A stretch of DNA of 64,000 nucleotides, taken from positions 682,001 through 746,000 of the forward strand of contig JAHGAU010000007.1 of assembly GCA_019925105.1 (NCBI GenBank), written 5' to 3'. This DNA comes from Niebla homalea. Lineage: Eukaryota > Ascomycota > Lecanoromycetes > Lecanorales > Ramalinaceae. This document shows, one piece after another, positions 12,781 to 24,460 of the stretch. The notes beneath the pieces were generated by a model, which was not told the origin of the DNA, searched no databases, and saw nothing but the letters and a program-made list of their open reading frames with translations. The stretch's first letter is position 1. Every line of letters starts with the position of its first letter. Both the position numbers and the translations under genes were made by a program.

Positions 12781-14300
12781 TACCTTAATAAAGCTATAGA
12801 AATTAATAATCCTTAATAATAACTATAATTAATATATTTTTTATAAGAAAAGATTCTTTTAAAGGGAGTTAAAACCTTATTAATCCTCGTTTTTAAGGCC
12901 CGGGTTAATAAGAATAAATTATATAAAAATATAAGTATTACTTATATAATATATAAGGTAAATAATAAGCTTATTAAAATAAAATTTACGGATATAATAT
13001 ACTCCCCGGCGAACTTAATTAATTTTATATTTAAAATATAACTTCTAAATTATAAAGTTTAATTTAATATAACGCGGATAATCCGGACGGTAATATATGG
13101 TTAAAAAAAGCTTATTTATAATAATTAAAACGGCCTATTTATAATTAACTTATAAAAAATTACCTTTATTATAACGGCGTTTAACGTATTTTCAGTTATA
13201 TTTACCTAATATATATATATAAGTTATTTCGGAGCTTAGAAATTATTTTAATTAATAAACGTATTAATTAAAATAGATTTTAAACGTAAATACCGTAATA
13301 ATAATAAGGCCGAAAACGCTTATTATACGTATTATATTACCGGACGGTTATATTCTTAATTATATAAAGGATAACTTAAACCTATAAAAAACCCGTTAAA
13401 ACTTATTTATACGGACCTTTTAAGGATAATTAATCCTTAAAGGTATAATAGAATAATGTATTATATAACCTTCCGTAATAATAAAATTATAATATTAAAG
13501 GTTTATTTATTAATATATAAATTAAACGTAATTTAATAATTTAAGGAATTTAAAACTAGGTATAAATAAATCCCGGATTAAAAGATTAAACGCCTTTAGG
13601 CCAACGGTAGGGGTAAATATACGTTTAAGGCCTTTTAAAATTACTTAAAATAATATAAGATTATCTTTAAGGTAATAATATATAAAAGCCTTAAATAAAA
13701 TTTAATTAATAAGAGGATTAACCGGGAGATTAATAAAAAGATTAGGATTATACGGGTAATAGAAGGTATACTTAAAAGTTTTTAATTAAAATTAATTTAA
13801 ACGGTAAATTATATAATTATACGGATATTATATATATAGCTTAAAGGGATAATATTATATTAAGCTTAATATAATAAGAAACTAAATATATCTTATATAT
13901 AAACCTTAGGATTAATTATATACGTAAGAATTATAGGTTATTAAATTAAGCTTAATAATAAATTAAAACTATATATCTTAATAAGTTTTAATAAAAAGAT
14001 TAATAAATACTTTAAAGTAATTAATTTACGGGTAAAACGGTTTAACTTTATAATAAAAAATATATACGATATATATATTAAAGAAAGACGGGTAATACCG
14101 TTAAATAACTTAAATTGTAAAAAGTTTATTAACCGAATTTAGGAGCTTAAAAAAATAAAAAGGTTTTAATAAAACCTTAATTTAAAAAAGAAATTCAGGA
14201 ATTACGGTTTAATTAAGACGGATATTATTAATATAAGTTTTATTTTTATTAAGCAACTTATATATCCGGCTATAATTTTTACTTAATAAATAGCTTTACC
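12781..14300 (+). pseudogene. Copia-1 A protease and integrase remnant
   Basis: The aspartic protease site lies at 12815-12826: codons AAT AAT AAC TAT occupy the place of Asp-Ser-Gly-Cys, each explained by G-to-A. A pre-integrase block follows near 13180-13260. The integrase core is readable at 13400-13880, with a Tyr-Thr-Asp-Leu block near 13410 and an A-N-G-R-G-K-Y block at about 13600-13620, where Copia integrases have (A/S)DGGGEY, then an INKRINR-type block near 13710. The order protease-integrase-RT is diagnostic of Ty1/Copia. Confidence 0.85.
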
Positions 14301-16330
14301 GGATCCTTTAAGCTTAATGGCCGAAGATTTAAAGATTAATTATAATTAAAGGTAAAAATAATAAATTAAGAACTTAATTAAAAATAATCCCGATTTTATA
14401 TTTCCGGATAAATTACGTAATATATTATTAAATTTACTCTTTTTTTCGGCTTTATTAACTTATAATAAGAATAAACCGTTATATCCTTTAATTTTAATAT
14501 CCTTTAAAATAACCCCGGAACTTATTAAGCTTAAAATTTATAAAAAAGCTATAATAAATAAATATACCCGGATAAATTAAAAATTAACGGAAAATAATAA
14601 ATATAATTCCCTTAAAGAAAATAATATTTAAATTTTAATTATATAAAATTAAATTTTTACCGGCGTAATAATATTATAAAAACGGTAAATTTATACCCTT
14701 AAACGTAAAGCTAATAATAATATAATTTATTATAAGGCCCAGTGGATAATATATAGCTTTAAATAACGTAAAGGCATTAATTATAATAAAACGTTTACCT
14801 TAATAATAAAATTTATAAATTATAAGGTTTTTTTTACTTTTATAACGGTTAATAATTAGGATTTAAAGTAAATAAACGTTAAAATAACGTTCCTTTACGG
14901 TCTTATCGAGGAAGAAATATATATAAAATAATTAAAAGGATAGGAAAAGACCGGTAAAAACGGTAAGAAGCTTTATTATAAGCTTAAAAAAAACTTATAT
15001 AGATTAAAGTAATTACCGTGGCTATAATATAATCGTTTCTAGGAGTTTATAATTATATAAAATTTTAAATTTATTTATACGGATTATTACGTATTTTTTT
15101 ACCTTAAAACCAGTATAATTATAACCGTATATATAAATAACGTCTTAATAATTAGTTTATTTAAGTAAGGGATTCAGGACTTAAAAGCTATATTTAATTA
15201 AAAATTCCGTATATTTAATTTGGATTTAATAAGTTATTATTTAAGTATTATTATTATTTAAAACCAATAATACCGAACAATCTATCTTAATTAAAAAAGT
15301 TATATTAAAAGGGTAATATAAGATTACGGTTAATAAGAAGTTTACCCGACGTATATATTTATATAAATTAATTTTAGGCCGGAACCGTTATTTAAAGGCT
15401 ATTAAGTAAAATCGGAGTTTAAATAATAATATTAATCGGTTATAAGTTTATTAATATATATTATACTTAATATACGATTAAATATAATTTATACGGTAAT
15501 AATTATTAATTAATATTCTGTAAATCCGTTTTATTAATATTAATTATATATAAAATAAATTATACGTTATTTACGGATTATTATATATTTTTAATTAATA
15601 TATAAAGGTAAGCTTAAAGCTTTTAATAAATATATTAACTTTAATTTTACGGCCGACTTTACCTATAGATTAACTTTAAATTACCTTTTTAACGTAAAGA
15701 ATATACCGATTTATTAATCCTTAAAAAAATAATTAATTATAGCGTTATTTACCTATAAAGTTAAATATACGGGATAAACGTAGGTTATTAAGGAAGCTAT
15801 CTGGTTAAAGGATTTATTAAGGTAAATATAACCCAATAAATCTAGATATATATTTATTAATACGATAAAAATAATTAAGGGGCTATCGTATTAGTTAAAA
15901 ATCTAGTATATTACATAAGAATAAAGCATATAGGTATCTAATTATATTAACTACGGGAATAACTTAAGGTTAATACCGTTAATTTTAAGTATATTTAAGT
16001 TACGGAGTAAGTAATTAATAGGTTAATAAAGACCTTATTTATTAAGACCTTTATATAGTTTAAACAGGCGTTAAGCCTTAAAAAGCCATTATATCGATAG
16101 TTTAAGGATTATATACTTACCGACGGCGGACCTAATAATAAGCCGGGTAATAAGTAATAAATAGGTGGTAACTATATAAAGGAACTAGCCACTTAATAAC
16201 CAGGGGAGTTAACCACTTAATAACCAAGGGAGCTACTTAATAAATACGGTAATTAAACTCTTATATAAAAGGATATAACGTTAAGGCTATAAAGGAGCTG
16301 TTTAATAAATGAGATTTACGGGCTATATAT
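14300..16330 (+). pseudogene. Copia-1 A reverse transcriptase and RNase H remnant
   Basis: The RT runs from about 14740 to 15240. It includes a readable INVK-T-FLYG block near 14875-14900 (Copia form MDVKTAFLNG) and the active site at 15130-15141 as Tyr-Ile-Asn-Asn instead of YVDD. RNase H lies at about 15550-16000. A 'P-ELIKLKIYKKA' block near 14510-14560 precedes RT, as in Copia linkers. RIP stops interrupt all parts. Confidence 0.82.
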
Positions 16331-16337
16331 AAAGTTT

Positions 16338-16508
16338 AAAGGGGAGTATTAAATATATAGGATCACTATTTAAGAGATTACGTAACGCGGATCAGATTAA
16401 ATAAGGCAGACGTATTAAACTTAAGTAAAATAACGGCATATGGCCTTATATATAGTCTCCCTTTGTACATAGTAATAATCAAGCAACTTATACCTCTCAA
16501 TTTCAACA
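16338..16508 (+). repeat. Copia-1 A polypurine tract and 3' LTR
   Basis: aaaggggag at 16338-16346 directly precedes the 162-bp LTR (16347-16508). The LTR's inner start is RIP-changed (tattaaatatat) while its outer end is preserved up to CAACA, followed by TSD aaata. Confidence 0.94.
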
Positions 16509-18283
16509 AAATAACGATTTATTTATAATCGGCTTTTATATTATTAATAAGGTTAATTAAGTCGGAATAAATAAGCTTATTTTAATAAATATTAAACTCA
16601 ATATAGCCTTTATTTAGCTTAAGTTTTATTTATATCTCCGTATAAATAACGTACTTATAGTCCTTTAATAGATCCGGTAGATTAAAAAGGTTAATATTAA
16701 TTATTATTTCCGGTAAAAGCTTAATATTTTACTCCCTTATATGCCCCGTTACTTTATATTAGTATTTTAAAGCTTTTTAATTTACAATAATAATATATAA
16801 GGCTATAAATATTAAACTATTAATAACTTTAATATTAACTTTAAGAAAATAAAGGATTATTAATAAGAATTTTATAAAAATATTATTACGGCCGATAAAT
16901 ATATTTAAATCCTCTAAATCATTATTTTACTTAAAAGGATAATTGGCTTATTATAGTTATTTAAGGTTAATAAGATTAAAAATATTATTAAAAATAAAAA
17001 GAATATTATAGATAATTAAATTACGGACGTTTTTATTAAATTAATATAAAATTTTAACGACTTTAATATAGGTAGTATTTTTCCCCCCGGAAAAGTTTTT
17101 AATAAGAATAAGTTCAAAGAAAAGCTCCTTACGGATAAATATACGGTTATTATTAACGATATAATTTATATAATTAATATTAAAAATATAAATAATAAGA
17201 GTAAATACGTTTATAATTAAATATACTTAATAATCCCGGTAAATAACGGGCGGTAAAGCCGATATAATAACGGTAACGTATATCAAAATTAAGTTTATTA
17301 AGGTTTTAATCCTTAAAGAAACTTTATATTTTTTATCCTTAAGCTTATTATTACTTTTATTATTGCTTTTATTGCCGTTATTACCGTTACCACCGCGGCG
17401 TTAACGTTTTTAATCGTTACCGGTATTGATATTATTATTATTATTATTATTATTACGGCACTTATTATTATTATTATAAATCGATTTATTATACCCGTAA
17501 AGTAAATAATAACCAATAACGATATAAAAACGTCTCTTTTATAAAACCTTAACGTAATAATCTTAATGGATATTAAACTATAAAAGAATATAAAGCGGAA
17601 TAAAGTTATTAAAATAAATATCGTTCCGAAAGTATAAATTAATAATAATAACCGTAAGGACTAAAATATTAAACGTAAACGTCCTATTTAAGACTTTATA
17701 TTAAAGAAACCGATTAATAATATAAGTAAATATATATTTTAAAATATTAATATTATTATCGGCCGTTTAAAATAATTTATACTTATTATTATATTAATTA
17801 ATATAAATTTTATATTCCGGGTTAAAACCCTTATAAAATTATTAAATAAATACGTTATTATTAATAATAATTATACTTTAGAAATTTTATAATTTATTAA
17901 AAAGATCTTAATATTTATTATAATATTTATTTAGATTTAAGTATTAATTAAGGGTAAAAAAGGTAAAGCGCTTAAGGGTTAACGTAAAATATTTTACGTT
18001 ACTTTAATATTCTTAATAATATATTAATTAATCCTTTTAATCCTTATACGGATTACGGTATAAATTATAAAATGCCTTTAATTATAAGTATTTTAAGTTT
18101 TTATAAGTTTATTATCCTTAAGAGTATTAATCTTAATAAGACGTAAGTTAGAATCTATAATTTAATAATTAAGCTAGATAAGTTTAAGTTTCTTATTTAT
18201 TTTACGTTCTTATATAATATATTTAAGGTTATCCTTAAGCTTAATAACCTTATTAAAAATACCGGTAATTTTAAAGGGGTCAG

Positions 18284-18285
<2 letters not shown>

Positions 18286-18323
<38 letters not shown>
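18286..18323. repeat. (AAT)n microsatellite in Copia-2 I
   Basis: About 12 perfect trinucleotide units. The same position in E (27671-27734) has about 21 units and in F (34552-34579) about 9, so the tract changed length between copies. Confidence 0.9.
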
Positions 18324-19153
18324 TTAACCTAAAGATTAAAGAAATCTTCGTTATTAAAAGGCAATAGAATTATAATTAATAATATTAAGCCCTTAAATAA
18401 AGATAATTTAAATAATAATAATAATAAATAATACTTTAAATTATTATCTTTTAAGATTATAGCTCTCTTAAATAATATATGTATAAAACGGAACGTTTTA
18501 TAAAATAAACGGTAACGGGCCCGGAGTTTCTTTTTATTTAATAAGAACCGTAATTTAAAGATTAATAATAAGTAATAAAGTTTCTTAATCTTAACGGACT
18601 ATTTAAAGCGTAAAGCTTATAAAGTATATATAATACGTTGGGTAAAAGAACCTTATTTAAATATAGATAGTTTAATTATAGGTTAAAGTAATAGAATATA
18701 TAAATCAGGATAATTAATATATTTTTAATAATTTTAATAATAATAAAGATCTTAATAAAAAGCCTTTAAAAATAGAGTTATAATTGATTTAAGTTTTAAT
18801 AATTTTAATAAAAAAGAAAAAGTTTTAAAAGTAAATATTTTACTTCTCTTTATACTTAAACTTTAATATAATAATTAAGGTAAACTTTAATATAAAGTTA
18901 AAATAATAATAATTTAAATTCAGTAATTAACTTAATTAAAAGACTAAATATATATAATAATAGGTTTTATAGGTTGCTTTAATTACCTTAATAATAAAAA
19001 AACGTTTCTTTTTGTTCTTTAGGGGTATTAATGCGTTTATTAAAGATCCGCCGATTTAACGGTTTTATAAATGCTATTATACCCTTATAGCGTATACGTA
19101 AATTGGTATATAGGGTTATTGTACCTTACGGTCTGCGTATAAATAATGGTTTC

Positions 19154-19175
19154 AGGCTGGGTAACGTCCCAGCCT
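19154..19175. other. Perfect 8-bp-stem hairpin in the Copia-2 leader
   Basis: AGGCTGGG and CCCAGCCT are separated by six bases. The matching place in E is 26818-26839 (RIP-decayed). It lies in the untranslated leader of the element, where retroelements often keep dimerisation or packaging hairpins; that role is inference. On the plus strand it is followed by a T-run, but this is a eukaryotic context, so a rho-independent terminator is not proposed. Confidence 0.6.
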
Positions 19176-19370
19176 TTTTATTTTCCGTTTTAGCCTCTTT
19201 ATTTTTAAGTAATTAAGGCTTAAATCGATAAGACTATTAAGTAACTACAGCAGTTATAATAATAATAAGAACCGTTACGATGCTGGCGGAGCGATAATAC
19301 GGCTCTTAAGGTATTTAAGCTGTCGTTATTAAGGCTTACTAATTATTAAGCGTAGTGGTAAGCATATAAG

Positions 19371-19384
19371 CCGGGCTTATAACC
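19371..19384 (-). promoter_or_regulatory. Copia-2 I primer binding site
   Basis: On the minus strand GGTTATAAGCCCGG follows the LTR end directly. It is the same initiator-tRNA-Met anticodon-arm complement as in E (20509-20522), F (33579-33592) and the Copia-1 copies. Confidence 0.65.
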
Positions 19385-19612
19385 TGTTGCAATGGTAGGG
19401 TGTAACTTGCTTTTTTAACTACTATGTAAAGTGCTGAACGATATCTATCTATAAGAAGTCCAGGAAGTAGGCTAGCCCCCTTTTGGTAATAGGCGAGGTC
19501 TTTGCCTTCTGCACTTCTGACAGCTGAGCGATATCTATCTATGAGAAGTCCAGGAAGTAGGCTAGCCCCCTTTTGGTAATAGGCGAGGTCTTTGCCTTCT
19601 GCACTTCTGACA
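19385..19612 (-). repeat. Copia-2 I 5' LTR with a 90-bp tandem duplication
   Basis: 19385-19522 is a complete 138-bp LTR (TGTTG...TGACA on the plus strand). Positions 19523-19612 repeat its outer 90 bases (19433-19522) head to tail, differing at two A/G sites. In element orientation the U3 start is doubled. The sequence is almost RIP-free. Either recombination duplicated part of the LTR, or I inserted beside an older LTR fragment. Confidence 0.88.
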
Positions 19613-19640
19613 ATTTATTTACTTTTTTTAATTTAAAAAG

Positions 19641-19730
19641 GATAATATTACCTTAAATCTTGGTAAAATATTACCACCTTAAATCCTAAGAGGATATTAT
19701 TACCTTAAATTTTAAGTCAAGCGGATATTA
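19641..19730. repeat. Imperfect ~30-bp tandem repeat
   Basis: Three degenerate units built around ATATTACCTTAAAT, spaced about 30 bp apart. Confidence 0.55.
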
Positions 19731-19955
19731 ACGCTTATAATTTATTAACCTCCTTTTAAAAAGCTACCTTTAATATATTTAAATATAGTTTTTAATTAAA
19801 ACCCTATAACACCTATAGAATATCCGGCCGTCTTAATTAATCCTTAACCGATAAAGCGTAAATAACTTTATAATATCTTTAATTTATTTAAAGGCAGCCT
19901 TATAATATATAAGCCTGAATCCGATCGATTATTAAGGGGTTATTAAATTATAACG

Positions 19956-20045
19956 GATCCCGTATAGGTAATAAATCCCGCAGAGGTAGTAGATCCCGTA
20001 CAGGTAATGGATCCCGTATAGGTAATAGATCCCGTACAGGTGGTG
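19956..20045. repeat. 18-bp minisatellite, five units
   Basis: Five head-to-tail units of consensus GATCCCGTACAGGTARTR at 19956, 19974, 19992, 20010 and 20028. Differences are mostly transitions. The length divisible by three would allow a repeated hexapeptide, but no frame is open across it. Confidence 0.92.
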
Positions 20046-20054
20046 GATGTAAAG

Positions 20055-20185
20055 CAATCTTGGTAATGCAGTCTTAATGGTGCAGTCTTGGTGGTACAGT
20101 CTTGGTAGTGGATGCAGCGTAGTCTTGGTGGATGAAGGGTAGTTTTAATAAACGTAGCGTAGTCTTGGTGGTGGATGTAAGTAGT
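20055..20185. repeat. 14-bp minisatellite plus degenerate continuation
   Basis: Four head-to-tail 14-bp units of consensus CAGTCTTGGTGGTG (20055-20110), then looser copies of GTAGTCTTGGTGGATG up to about 20185. Much less RIP-affected than the flanking elements. Confidence 0.85.
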
Positions 20186-20309
20186 CTTTTTCTAAGGACT
20201 TATGTTGAGAATTATTTATTTAAATAAGAAATTACTTTACTGCTTAAACCATATTAGCTTAAATAATAAGCTTAATAATCAGAACCTCCCAAAAAGCCAA
20301 AACGATCTT

Positions 20310-20370
20310 AAACTTAAAACCGTCTTAAAACGGTCTTAAGACGGTCTTGAATTTAAGACGGTTATAAGAC
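20310..20370. repeat. Inverted/tandem CGGTCTTAAGACCG-type motifs at the E target
   Basis: Several copies of ACGGTCTTAAGACGGTC-like sequence, partly palindromic, continue across the E insertion into 32694-32715 (CGTCCCAAGACGATCTTAA). Copia-2 E entered this repeat; its TSD is aagac. Confidence 0.75.
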
Positions 20371-20522
20371 TGTCAGAAGTGCAGAAGGCAAAGACCTCGG
20401 CTATTACCAAAAGGGGACTAGCCTACTTCCTGGACTTCTTATAAATAGGTATCGCTCAGCACCTTATATAGTACTTAACTAAGCAAGTTATACCCTATTA
20501 TTTCAACAGGTTATAAGCCCGG
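20371..20522 (+). repeat. Copia-2 E 5' LTR and primer binding site
   Basis: LTR 20371-20508 (TGTCAG...CAACA), then GGTTATAAGCCCGG at 20509-20522, complementary (with one RIP-type change) to the initiator tRNA-Met anticodon arm. The LTR is nearly RIP-free at its outer side. Confidence 0.92.
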
Positions 20523-20703
20523 CTTATATGCTTACTACTGCGCTCAGTAATTAATAAGTTTTAGTAACGATAGCTTAGATACCTTAAGAACCGTATTATC
20601 GCTTTGCCAGTATCGTAACGGCTTTTATTATTATTATAACTGCTGTAGTTACTTAATAGTTTTATCGATTTAAGCCTTAGCCACCCGAAAATAAAGAGGC
20701 TAG

Positions 20704-20865
20704 TGTTGAAGTTGAGAGGTATAAGTTGCTTAATTATTACTATGTATAAAGTGAGACTATGTGCAAGGCCATATGCCGCTATCCCACTCGGGTTTAGCAC
20801 GTCCGCTTTATTTAATCTGATCCGCGTTACGTAATTTCTTAAGTAACGATCCTATATATTTAATA
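20704..20865 (-). repeat. Copia-1 B 3' LTR
   Basis: 162 bp. The outer ~115 bases are almost unmutated and the inner ~45 are RIP-changed. It abuts a purine-rich tract on the minus strand (rc of 20866-20875). A 79-codon minus-strand frame over 20561-20800 is formed by this LTR plus E leader and is not a gene. Confidence 0.94.
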
Positions 20866-20879
20866 CTCCTTTTCGAACT

Positions 20880-23800
20880 TCATATATAGCCCGTAAATCT
20901 TACTTATTAAATAGCTCCTTTATAGCCTTAACGTTATATCCTTTTATATAAGAGTTTAATTATTATATTTATTAAGTAACTCCCTTAATTATTATATAGT
21001 TAACTCCTTTAATTATTAAGTAACTAACTCCTTTAATTATTAAGTGGCTAACTCCCCTATATAGTTATTATCTATTTATTATTTATTACCCGGCTTATTA
21101 TTAAGTCCGCCGTCGGTAAATATACGGTCTTTAAACTATTAATATAGTAGCTCCTTAAGGCTTAACGCCCGTTTAAACTATATAAAGGTCTTAATAAATA
21201 GGGCCTTTATTAACCCGTTAACTATTTACTCCGTAATATAAATATACTTAAGATTAACGGTATTAATTTTAAGTTATTCCCGTAGTTAATATAGTTAAAT
21301 ATTTATATACTTTATCCTTACGTAATATACCGGGTTTTTAATTAATACGATAACCCCTTAATTATTATTATAGATTATAATAATAAATATATATCCAGAT
21401 TTATCGGGTTATATTTACCTTAATAAATCCTTTAACCAGATAGTTTCCTTAATAGTTTACGTTTATCCCGTATACTTAACTTTATAAGTAAATAACGTTA
21501 TAATCGGTTGTTTTTTTAAAGATTAATAAATTAATATATTCTTTACGTTAAAAAGGTAGCTTAAAGTTAACCTACGGGTAAAGTCGGCCGTAAAATCGGA
21601 GTCAGTATACCCACTAAAAGCCTTAAGCTTACCCTTATATATTAACTAAAAGTATATAATAATCCGTAAATAACGTATAATTTACCTTATATATAACCAG
21701 TATTAATAAGACGGATTTACGGAATACCGGCTAATAATTATTACCGTATAGGTTATATCCGGTCGTATATTAAGTATAATATATATTAATAAACTTACGG
21801 CCGATTAATATTATTATTTAAACTCCGGCTTTACTTAATAACCCTTAAGTAATAATTCCGGCTTAAAATTGACTTATATAAGTATATACGTCGGGTAAGC
21901 TTTTTATTAACCGTAATTTTATATTATTTTTTTAATATAAACTTCTTAACTAAAATGGATCATTTAATTTTATTAATTTTAAATAATAATAATATTTAAA
22001 TAATAGCTTATTAAATTTAAATTAAATATACGGAATTCCTAATTAAATACGGTCTTTAAGTCCTAAATCCTTTATTTAAACGGATTAATTACCAGGACGT
22101 TATTTATATATACGGCTATAATCGTACCAGTTTTAAGGTAAAGGAATACGTAATAATCCGTATAAATAGGTTTAAAACCCTATATAACCATAAACTCCCA
22201 GAAACGATTATATTATAGCCATAATAATTACTTTAATCTATATAGGCCCTTCTTAAGCTTATAATAAAGCTTCTTACTGTCTTTACCGGTCTTTTCCTAT
22301 CCTTTTAATTATTTTACGTATATTTCTTCCTTAATAAAACCGTAAAAAAACGTTATTTTAACGTTTATCTGCTTTAAATCTTAATTATTAACCGTTATAA
22401 AAGTAAAAAGAACCTTATAGCTTATAGGTTTTATTATTAAGGTAAACGTCTTATTATAATCGATATTTTTACGTTATTTAAAGCCACGTATTACCTATTA
22501 AGCCTTATAGTAAATCATATTATTATTAACTTTACGTTTAAGGGTATAAACCTATTATCCTCGTAATATCGTTACGCCGGCGGGGATTTAGCTTTATATA
22601 ATTAAGACTTAAGTATCGTTTTCTTTAAAGAAATTATATTTATTACCTTCTATTAACTCTTAATTCATCCGGATATATTTATTTATTATAGCTTCTTTAT
22701 AGGTTTTAAGCTTAATAAGTTCCGGGGTTATTTTAAGGGATATTAGGATTAAAAGGTATAACGGTTTATCCTTATTATAAGTTAATAAAGCCGAAAAAAA
22801 AAATAGATTTAATAATATATTATATGGTTTATCCGGAAATATAAAGCCGGGGTTATTTTTAATTAAATTCTTAATTTATTATTTTTATCCTTAATTATAA
22901 TTAATTTTTAGGTCTTTAACCGTTAAACTTAAAGGATCCGGTAAAGCTATTTATTAAGTAAGGACCATAATCGGACGTATAAATCGCTCGGTAAAAATAA
23001 AGCTTATATTAATAATATCCGTTTTAATTAAATTGTAATTTTTAAACTTCTCCCTTAAATTAAGGTCTTATTAAGGCCTTTTTACCTTCTTAAGCTCTTA
23101 AATACAGTTAATAAGCTCCTTACGATTTAAATTATTTAACGGTATTACCCGTCTTTCCTCGATATATACGTTATATACGTTTTTTATTATAAGGTTAAAC
23201 CGTTTTACCCGTAAATTAATTACCTTAAAGTATTTATTAATCCCTTTATTAAAATTTATTAAGATATATAATTTTAACCTATTATTAAACTTAATTTAAT
23301 AATTTATAGTTTTTACGTATACGATCGACCTTAAGGTTTATATATAGGATACGTCCGGTTTCTTATTATATTAAACTTAATATAATATTACCTTTTAAGC
23401 TATATATATAATATCCGTATAATTATATAATTTACCGTTTAAATTAACTCTGGTTAAAAACTTTTAAGTATACCTTTTATTACCTATATAATTTTAATCT
23501 TCTTATTAATTTCCCGGTTAATTTTTTTATTAATTGGATTTTATTTAAGGTTTTTACGTATTATTACCTCGAAAATAATTCTATATTATTTTAAATAATC
23601 TAAGAAGGCCTTAAACGTATATTTACCCCCGCCGTTAGCCCGAAAACGTTTAATCTTTCAATTTAAGGGTTATTTATATTTAATTTTAAACTCTTTAAAC
23701 CGTTAAACCACGTCCGATTTATATATTAACGGATAAACCTTTAATATTATAATCTTATTATTACGGAAGATTATATAATACGTTATTCCGTTATATCCCC

Positions 23801-24460
23801 GGAAATTAATTATCCTTAAAAAATCCGTATAAATAAGCTTTAACGGGTTTTCTATAGGTTTAAAATATCCTTTATATAATTAAGAATATAACCGTTTAAT
23901 AATATAATACGTATAATAAATGTTTTCGGCCTTATTATTATTACGGCGTTTACGTTTAAGATTTATTTTAATTAATACGTCCGTTAATTAAAATAATTTC
24001 TAAGCTTTAAGGTGGCTTATACGTATATATTAAGTAAATATAACCGAAGGTACGTTAAACGCCGTTATAATAAGGGTAAATTCTTATAGATCGATTATAA
24101 ATAGGCTATTTTACCTGCTATAAATAAGCTTTTTCTGATTATACGTTACCGTCCGGACCGTTTATATTATATTAAGTTAAACCTTATAATCTAGAAGTTA
24201 TATTTTAAATATAAAATTAATTAAGTTTACCGGAAAGTATACTATATCCGTAAATTTTATCTTAACGAGCTTATTATTTACCCTATATATTATATAGGTA
24301 ATACTTATACCCTTTATATAATTCGTTTTTATTAACTTAAGCTTTAAAGATAAAAATTAATAAAATCTTAATTCCTTTTAAAAGAATCTTTTCTTATAAA
24401 AAATATATTAATTATAGTTATTATTAAGGATTATTAACTTCTATAAATTTATTAAGGTAA
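20880..24460 (-). pseudogene. Copia-1 B protease, integrase, RT and RNase H remnant
   Basis: Minus-strand mirror of the A polyprotein C-terminal part. The RT active site is at 22099-22110 and reads Tyr-Ile-Asn-Asn; the RT block runs from about 22490 down to 21990. The integrase core is around 23830-23350 and the protease site near 24410-24420. The order from right to left is protease, integrase, RT, RNase H. Stops are at RIP-type positions throughout. Confidence 0.8.

Larger units (their letters stand above)
10437..16508 (+). mobile_element. Copia-1 LTR retrotransposon, copy A, inserted in Copia-2 copy I
   Basis: A 6,072-bp Ty1/Copia element with 162-bp LTRs beginning TGTTGAA and ending CAACA, and the 5-bp TSD aaata at 10432-10436 and 16509-16513. 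Joining the flanks restores the integrase region of Copia-2 as found intact in E near 29550-29554. It is one of four copies of the family in the window (A, B, C, D). It lies antisense to its host element. The interior is strongly RIP-mutated, with the outer LTR edges preserved. Confidence 0.96.
16509..19370 (-). pseudogene. Copia-2 (I) leader, gag, protease and start of integrase
   Basis: Reverse complement of E 26803-29554. Right to left it holds the 5' leader, the gag with a low-complexity Asn/Arg/Gly stretch (near 17340-17500), the protease region (about 17250-16830), a pre-integrase block and the first part of integrase, cut by A at 16508. A 67-codon minus-strand frame at 17313-17516, rich in isoleucine, is an out-of-frame reading of the Asn (AAT) repeat tract and not a separate gene. 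All is RIP-damaged. Confidence 0.8.
1..19612 (-). mobile_element. Copia-2 LTR retrotransposon, copy I (left LTR truncated by window start; split by J and A)
   Basis: A Ty1/Copia element read on the minus strand: 5' LTR at the right (19385-19612), 3' LTR at the left with only its last 16 bases in the window. Removing the nested elements J and A with their TSDs leaves about 6.1 kb that aligns end to end, reverse complemented, with copy E. Order from right to left is LTR, initiator-tRNA-type primer site, Asn-rich gag, protease, integrase, reverse transcriptase, RNase H and polypurine tract. It is heavily RIP-mutated except near its two outer ends. Its left TSD lies outside the window, so its target cannot be checked. 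Confidence 0.93.
19613..20370. other. Non-transposon interval between Copia-2 I and E
   Basis: 758 bp not matched by any element here. Its left part (19613-19955) is AT-rich with a short imperfect repeat. The middle (19956-20185) is a GC-richer minisatellite cluster. The right part (20186-20370) ends in inverted CGGTCTTAAG motifs. Together with 32694-33439 it was one continuous sequence before E inserted. I recognise no gene. Confidence 0.6.

Noticed and set aside
17313..17516. 67-codon poly-isoleucine minus-strand frame
   Set aside because: Out-of-frame reading of the AAT/Asn low-complexity tract in the Copia-2 gag; the equivalent in E is closed.
19956..20110. CRISPR-like repeat array
   Set aside because: Units are directly adjacent without spacers, and the genome is fungal; it is a minisatellite.
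20561..20800. 79-codon minus-strand frame
   Set aside because: Spans the Copia-1 B LTR edge and the E leader, so it is a product of the insertion and not conserved.
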